A stretch of DNA of 64,000 nucleotides from Lactobacillus sp. (GTDB taxonomy: Bacteria > Bacillota > Bacilli > Lactobacillales > Lactobacillaceae). Positions 58,519-64,000 of the stretch are shown piece after piece. The translations under genes and the position numbers were made by a program. The first letter of the stretch is position 1, and the number at the start of each line of letters is the position of its first letter. The stretch lies in contig JAKVKU010000002.1 in assembly GCA_022484695.1 (NCBI GenBank), positions 186,001-250,000 of the forward strand, read 5' to 3'. The notes beneath the pieces were generated by a model. The model had not been told where the DNA came from and did no database searches. It worked only from the letters and a program-made list of their open reading frames with translations.

Positions 58519-59205
58519 CTAATCTTTTAATTGAGCTTTAAATTTGATATTTTCCAGCGTCAGCCGACTGGTATCTCTGAATACTACATCGGCAGCACTC
58601 AGCAAGTCAGCATCCCCGATACCAATGGAAAACTCTCCGGCACCATTTATCGCTGCAATTCCAGCAACGGCATCTTCGACACCAGCTACTTGGGCCACAG
58701 GCAACCCTAATAATTCAGCAGATTTCACAAAAATCTCTGGATCAGGTTTGCCATGATGCAATGTATTAGGATCCACCACACCTACAAACTTATTAGCTAA
58801 CCCCAATTTATCTAAAATAAAGGGGGCATTTTTGGAGGCTGAGGCAATCGCCATTTTGTAATGTTCCCGCTGTAATTCGGCCAAAAAATCCGAAATACCT
58901 GGCAAAATATCATCGGGGGTCAAAGTGGCAATCAAAGCTTGATAACGATCGTTTTTTTCTTGGGCGAGTTTTTCTTTTTCAGCTTGGGAATAATCATTTT
59001 CATGACCCCCAGCTTTTAAGATCAACTCCAAAGATGCCATCCGGCTGATACCCCGCAGGCTATCAGCTAGGTCTTGGGTCCAAGGTGTGCCGACCTTGTC
59101 GGCAGTTTGGCGCCAAGCCTGGCCGTGAAAACGGGCGGTATCTGTGATGACCCCATCTAAATCAAAGGCAAAACCTTTTATATCTGTAAACTTCATGGTC
59201 ATCAA
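58519..59205 (-). CDS. pgmB: beta-phosphoglucomutase
   Basis: GFAFDLDGVITDTARFHGQAWR, LRGISRMASLELIL, IASASKNAPFILDKLGL; overlaps the GH65 gene. Confidence 0.95.
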   Translation of the reverse strand: MMTMKFTDIKGFAFDLDGVITDTARFHGQAWRQTADKVGTPWTQDLADSLRGISRMASLELILKAGGHENDYSQAEKEKLAQEKNDRYQALIATLTPDDILPGISDFLAELQREHYKMAIASASKNAPFILDKLGLANKFVGVVDPNTLHHGKPDPEIFVKSAELLGLPVAQVAGVEDAVAGIAAINGAGEFSIGIGDADLLSAADVVFRDTSRLTLENIKFKAQLKD

Positions 59206-61463
59206 TCCTCCCGGGTTAAATTAAGGGAATCCCCTTCTAAATCAACAGTTAGTGGCTCCCCTTGGCGTAACTTCAACGTGGTGCCAGTGGCATCAACATT
59301 AACTTCGATCAAACGGCCTCTAAATAACACTCTAAATTGATAAGCCGTCCACTGCTTGGGTAAAAACGGTTTGAAATGCAACTTGCCATCACGGATCCGC
59401 ATCCCCGCAAAACCTTGGACAATCGCTAACCAAGCCCCGGTCATGCTGGTAATATGCAAGCCATCCTCGGTGTCGTTATTATAGTTGTCCAGATCCAAGC
59501 GAGCGGTGCGGGCATACATTTCAACTGCTTTGTCATCTTCATTTAAATCCGCCGCTAAAATCGCATGCACAGATGGCGACAAACTGGATTCATGAACAGT
59601 CAGAGGTTCATAAAAATCAAAATTGCGTTTCTTGGTAGCCATATCAAAATCATCGATAAAGTACCAAATCCCCTGCAGCACATCAGCCTGCTTGATAAAC
59701 GGCGAGCGCAACACTTTATCCCAGGACCAGTGCTGGTTGATCGGCCGCTCTTCCGGTTTCAAGCTTGAAGCTGGGCGAATATCCTTATCAAAAAAGTCAT
59801 CATTTTGAATAAACACACCAGTTTCTTCATCCACCCCCAGGTAGATATTAGCAATAATATCCTGCCAATGCTGGGCTTCTTCTGAGCTCACCTGTAACTG
59901 CGCTGCTTTTTCTGAACTGACTTGTGACAAGGTCGCCAACGTATATTTCAAGGTCCATTGGGCCAGTAAATTGGTATACCAGTTGTTGTTCACATTGTTC
60001 TCGTATTCATTGGGGCCAGTGACGCCATGGATCACATACTTTTGGCGCCGCTTAGAATAATGGACCCGATCAGCCCAAAATCGAGCAATGCCCACCAAGA
60101 CATCAATGCCCTGGGTCTTCAAGTAACTATCGTCGCCAGTATAGCGGGTATAGTTATAAATAGCATAGGCAATGGTGCCATTACGGTGAATCTCTTCAAA
60201 GGTGATTTCCCATTCATTATGGTTCTCAATGCCATTAAAGGTCACCATGGGATATAAGGCACCCTTTAAGCCTTGCTGCTGGGCATTATGCACCGCTCCA
60301 GGTAATTGCTGGTGGCGATATTCCAATAAGTGCCGGGCAACTTTAGGCTCACTGGTCCCTAAATAAACGGGCAGCGCAAAGGCCTCGGTATCCCAATAGG
60401 TGGCGCCGCCGTATTTTTCACCGGTAAAGCCTTTCGGCCCAATATTTAAGCGTTTATCTTCTCCGTAATAAGTGGAAAATAATTGGAATAAATTAAAACG
60501 GATCCCTTGTTGGGCTTCGGCGTCTCCTTGAATTTGAATGTCGGAAATCTGCCACCGCCGGGCCCAAACCCGGGCATGGGCAGCCAACAATTGCGCAAAA
60601 CTGGCACCAGAGACTTTGGCCAATAAGGCTTCCGTTTTACTTTGCAATTGATCCGTCTCATAGTCTCTAGAGGTGGTGACGATCACTTTCTTATCTAGGA
60701 CAACTGTGGCGTTGGGTGCCAATTGACCATTGAAGTCATTGGTCACTTCTAGATCCCCAGTCTTGGCTGCTTCGACATTTAAGCCTTGGACTTGATTGGT
60801 CATCCCCACCCCTAAAGTAAAGCGGGGTGTGCCGAAATTGTTGGGAATTGTTTCGGTAGCCATATAGCCAGTAGTTTCATGAGCCTCTTGCTGGGTCACA
60901 TTCCAAAAATGATCCCCATAGTTAGAATCCTCATTGACCACATCTGCATCTAAACTAGACTGTAATTCTAACACCACAGACTTGGCGCTTAAGTTAGTCA
61001 CCGTCACTTGCTGGACAGATAACTCTTTTTGAGCCAAGCTCAAGAAACGTTGGAATTTAAAGCCAAGGCGCAAATCGCCGCGGACTAATACAAAACTACG
61101 GGTCAATAACCCCTGTTTCATATCCAGATCTAATTTGAAATCGGTAATCGTATCCTTGGCTAAATCCAAGTGATGGCCATTGATCAGGGTATTAATTTTA
61201 ATAAAATTAAGGGCATTGATCACTTTGCCGAAGTATTCAGGGTAGCCATTTTTCCACCAGCCAACCCGGGTTTTATCTGGGAACCACACGCCCCCGATAT
61301 AAATACCAGGCAAAGAATCGCCGCTGTAGTCTTCTTCAAAGAAGCCCCGCATCCCCATATATTCGTTGCCTAAGCTTGTCATTGATTCTTGAAGCCGTCG
61401 ATCTTCAATACTAAATTTGTCGGTTGTAATATGCCACGGATCTATTTCAAAAATACGTTTCAC
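59202..61463 (-). CDS. glycoside hydrolase family 65 disaccharide phosphorylase (maltose/kojibiose/trehalose type)
   Basis: YGGATYWDTEAFALPVYLGT, GVTGPNEYENNVNNNWYTNLLAQWTL, followed by pgmB. Confidence 0.93.
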   Translation of the reverse strand: MKRIFEIDPWHITTDKFSIEDRRLQESMTSLGNEYMGMRGFFEEDYSGDSLPGIYIGGVWFPDKTRVGWWKNGYPEYFGKVINALNFIKINTLINGHHLDLAKDTITDFKLDLDMKQGLLTRSFVLVRGDLRLGFKFQRFLSLAQKELSVQQVTVTNLSAKSVVLELQSSLDADVVNEDSNYGDHFWNVTQQEAHETTGYMATETIPNNFGTPRFTLGVGMTNQVQGLNVEAAKTGDLEVTNDFNGQLAPNATVVLDKKVIVTTSRDYETDQLQSKTEALLAKVSGASFAQLLAAHARVWARRWQISDIQIQGDAEAQQGIRFNLFQLFSTYYGEDKRLNIGPKGFTGEKYGGATYWDTEAFALPVYLGTSEPKVARHLLEYRHQQLPGAVHNAQQQGLKGALYPMVTFNGIENHNEWEITFEEIHRNGTIAYAIYNYTRYTGDDSYLKTQGIDVLVGIARFWADRVHYSKRRQKYVIHGVTGPNEYENNVNNNWYTNLLAQWTLKYTLATLSQVSSEKAAQLQVSSEEAQHWQDIIANIYLGVDEETGVFIQNDDFFDKDIRPASSLKPEERPINQHWSWDKVLRSPFIKQADVLQGIWYFIDDFDMATKKRNFDFYEPLTVHESSLSPSVHAILAADLNEDDKAVEMYARTARLDLDNYNNDTEDGLHITSMTGAWLAIVQGFAGMRIRDGKLHFKPFLPKQWTAYQFRVLFRGRLIEVNVDATGTTLKLRQGEPLTVDLEGDSLNLTRED

Positions 61464-61483
61464 AAAACCAGCCTCCTGATATT

Positions 61484-62590
61484 TTAGTTGGAAATGACCG
61501 CTTCAGAATCCTTATCAAAGAAATGAGCCTTACTCATTTCAAAAGCCATTTCCACATGCTCTCCAGGTTTATGATAGTCTCTGGCATTGACTTGTGCAAC
61601 GAATTCCGTTTCACCGGTCTTGGAATAAAGCATTGAATCGGTTCCTAAGAATTCTGAAACCTCTACGTCAGCTTGGACCACCGCATCGGCCATGGCTTCT
61701 AAAGCAACTTCTTCGGTATGAATATCTTCTGGTCGAATCCCCACGATGAGGTCTTTGTCGTTATAGCCCTTGTCTAGTAAAGTCTTCAACCGACCTTCTG
61801 GCACTTTCACGCTCAGACCTTTACCGTTAGAGACAGTGCCGTCGTGTAAATGGGCATCAAAGAAGTTCATGGCAGGCGAACCCATGAAGCCGGCCACAAA
61901 TTTATTGACCGGTTTGTTATACAAATCATCCGGTGTCCCCACTTGTTGAATACTACCCTTGTTCATAATAACGATGCGATCAGCCATGGTCATGGCTTCG
62001 ATTTGGTCATGGGTCACGTAAATCATGTTGGTGGCTAAGCGCTGGTGTAATTGGGCAATTTCCGTCCGCATTTGCACCCGTAACTTCGCATCCAGGTTTG
62101 ACAGGGGTTCATCTAAAAGGAATAACTGGGCATCCCGCACAATGGCCCGCCCTAAGGCGACCCGTTGCCGTTGCCCCCCGGATAGGGCGCCGGGTTTACG
62201 TTGTAGGTACTCGGTTAACCCGAGAATTTCCGCCGCATCATTGACCCGCTTTTGAATATCAGCTTTAGGCATTTTCCGGATTTTTAACCCAAAGGCCATG
62301 TTATCAAAAACCGACATCTGGGGATATAAAGCATAGTTTTGGAAAACCATGGCAATATTCCGGTCTTTAGGATGGACTTTGTTCATGAGCTTGCCGCCCA
62401 TTTTCAAATCCCCTTTGGTGATATCTTCAAGACCAGCGATCATCCGCAGGGTAGTGGACTTACCACAACCAGAAGGCCCTACAAAAACCACGAATTCCCC
62501 ATCTGCAATTTCTAAGTTAAAGTCAATGACAGAATCACTATCATTGCCGGGATATCTTTTATATATATGTTCCAATGAAATTTCAGTCAT
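61484..62590 (-). CDS. carbohydrate ABC transporter ATPase (MsmK/UgpC family)
   Basis: GPSGCGKSTTLRMIAGLE, LSGGQRQRVALGRAIVRDAQLFLLDEPLSNLDAKLR, C-terminal TOBE-like domain. Start at MTEISLEHIY. Confidence 0.95.
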   Translation of the reverse strand: MTEISLEHIYKRYPGNDSDSVIDFNLEIADGEFVVFVGPSGCGKSTTLRMIAGLEDITKGDLKMGGKLMNKVHPKDRNIAMVFQNYALYPQMSVFDNMAFGLKIRKMPKADIQKRVNDAAEILGLTEYLQRKPGALSGGQRQRVALGRAIVRDAQLFLLDEPLSNLDAKLRVQMRTEIAQLHQRLATNMIYVTHDQIEAMTMADRIVIMNKGSIQQVGTPDDLYNKPVNKFVAGFMGSPAMNFFDAHLHDGTVSNGKGLSVKVPEGRLKTLLDKGYNDKDLIVGIRPEDIHTEEVALEAMADAVVQADVEVSEFLGTDSMLYSKTGETEFVAQVNARDYHKPGEHVEMAFEMSKAHFFDKDSEAVISN

Positions 62591-62617
62591 CTTAAACCGC
62601 TCCTTCAAAAGCTTTTT

Positions 62618-63262
62618 TTAGAGGTGTCTGATCAATTTATTGGCGAACCAGGCACTCAAAGACATACTGCATAATAAAAATAAGAAGAGTAAGTGGATTT
62701 GAATATTCAGACCTAACATCAAAATCACACCTAACGTGGCCCCGATAAAGCGTAGAGGCTGGGCTAACCATAGTTGCAGTGGCGCCACGGTCAATATTTG
62801 CCCGAAGACCACGCTGAGATAAGCCATCAGGGCTAATATCCCCAGGGCCATCAAGGCAGCCCCCAAGAGTGGATTAGCTTTCACCAGAACAAAAATTTGC
62901 AGCCAAGCCACACCCAGTAAAGCGGCCCCTAAATTCAACGGCCATTGTCTTAAAGCGGTCAAATACTGGCGCCAACTGGTTTTGAAGTAAGTGTTGTTAG
63001 CTGTTTGCAGCCAAGTCCGTACACTGGAAAAGACCGCCGTGGTGGCCGGGATAAGAAAACAGGCCCCACTTAACCACAACAAGACCAACACCATAGTGGC
63101 CACCAATCCCTGGGGCAGGGCCAGCCAAAAGATCAACATGATCCAAAAGGGCAACGTAATGGCAAACCACACCAGGTTAATGGAAATCAGACTGGTGAGC
63201 CAGTTGCCCACAGCCATGAGTTTTTGACCGAATTTTGATTGTAGATTGAGCATCTCCCTCAC
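62618..63262 (-). CDS. DUF624 (YesL-like) membrane protein
   Basis: LISINLVWFAITLPFWIMLIFWLALPQG with multiple TM; located within an ABC sugar operon. Confidence 0.75.
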   Translation of the reverse strand: MREMLNLQSKFGQKLMAVGNWLTSLISINLVWFAITLPFWIMLIFWLALPQGLVATMVLVLLWLSGACFLIPATTAVFSSVRTWLQTANNTYFKTSWRQYLTALRQWPLNLGAALLGVAWLQIFVLVKANPLLGAALMALGILALMAYLSVVFGQILTVAPLQLWLAQPLRFIGATLGVILMLGLNIQIHLLFLFLLCSMSLSAWFANKLIRHL

Positions 63263-63274
63263 CCTCTCTTATAT

Positions 63275-64000
63275 TTATTTCACAGCGCCATCGGTGACGC
63301 CTTTAATGATGTAACGTTGGGCAAAGGCGTAGAAGATGATGACTGGCAGAATGGATAATGCCAATCCGGCCAGCGCCAAATGCCACTGTTTGGTATATTG
63401 TCCAAAGAAGAAGAACATTTGTAATGGAATCGTATATTGATTTTGCGGTAAGACGAGGGATGGTAAGAGATAATCATTCCAAAGGGCGATAATATTCAAA
63501 ATACCCACGGTGGTGGTGATCGGTGTCAGCATGGGGAAGATGATTTTGAAGAATGTCTGTAGGCGATTTGCCCCCTCTAGCTCCGCTGATTCATCCATGG
63601 ATACTGGGATCGAGGCAATGGTCCCCTGATATAAGAAGATGGACAAGCTGGACTGGAAGCCGATATACATGAAAATCAAACCCCACATATTCAGCATGTG
63701 GACCCGACCGAAGTTGGCCGTCAAAGGAATCATGACGGTTTGGAAGGGAATCAACATGGCGGAGACAAATAACATTAAGATCCCGCCGGAAATTTTACTG
63801 TGATTCCGTTGTAGGGCATAGGCAGCCATGGCGGAGAACACAATAATCAAGATGACCCCCACCACGGTGATGATCAAGGAATTGCCCAAAGACCGGAGAA
63901 AATCTAAGGCCTTGAAAGAATTCACATAGTTATCGCCAGTGGCTGGGCTGGGCAGGCTCAAAACAGAAGCAAATATGCCCTTAGGCGTTTTGAATGAGTT
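63275..64000 (-). CDS. carbohydrate ABC transporter permease (MalG-like), 5' end truncated by window edge
   Basis: EAA-loop-like VSMDESAELEGANRLQTFFKIIFPMLTPI; frame stays open past 63961 to the window end (NSFKTPKGIFASVLSLPSPATGDNYV). Confidence 0.92.
   Translation of the reverse strand, partial: NSFKTPKGIFASVLSLPSPATGDNYVNSFKALDFLRSLGNSLIITVVGVILIIVFSAMAAYALQRNHSKISGGILMLFVSAMLIPFQTVMIPLTANFGRVHMLNMWGLIFMYIGFQSSLSIFLYQGTIASIPVSMDESAELEGANRLQTFFKIIFPMLTPITTTVGILNIIALWNDYLLPSLVLPQNQYTIPLQMFFFFGQYTKQWHLALAGLALSILPVIIFYAFAQRYIIKGVTDGAVK

Noticed and set aside
1-64000. tRNA, rRNA, insertion sequences, prophage genes
   Set aside because: No transposase/integrase/phage motifs in the ORFs and no cloverleaf or rRNA-like sequence noticed; a tRNAscan/ISfinder run would be decisive.

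Overview
The window is a gene-dense chromosomal segment from a low-GC Gram-positive, most likely a Lactobacillaceae lactic acid bacterium (inferred from gene content, strong Shine-Dalgarno sites and operon styles; species not determinable here). I saw no rRNA, tRNA, transposase, phage module or CRISPR array. It is mainly a series of catabolic and regulatory modules: a Y-family polymerase operon; a GH28/GH105/GPH-transporter/isomerase cluster for pectic oligosaccharides; a ppdK / ccpN-like / PPDK-regulatory-protein module; a secreted matrixin-like protease; two tandem paralogous ORFans with a duplicated promoter architecture; a YtrA-type ABC operon; a PucR - MFS - nitrilase - amidase - DUF1275 operon near preT-preA; a GH3 - GtrA - membrane-anchored GH3 operon divergent from a LytTR/GHKL two-component system; a mannose-family PTS plus GH13 operon; an idonate/gluconate dehydrogenase operon; a DUF2975/XRE locus; an Mrr endonuclease gene interrupted by one in-frame TAA; and a GH65/pgmB/ABC cluster cut by the window end. 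The most notable observations are: (1) a GH3 enzyme whose domain order appears permuted and which is predicted to be membrane-anchored at both ends, in an operon with a GtrA-like protein; (2) twin ORFans with a shared palindrome and identical 54-bp spacing to a second conserved motif; (3) a 30-bp perfect palindrome in the idnD/lacI intergenic region and two reverse-complementary 16-bp operators around another lacI; (4) the Mrr nonsense interruption with catalytic motifs preserved; (5) a possible non-canonical reductive pyrimidine catabolic locus. All functional assignments come from reading motifs in the translations; no database search was run.
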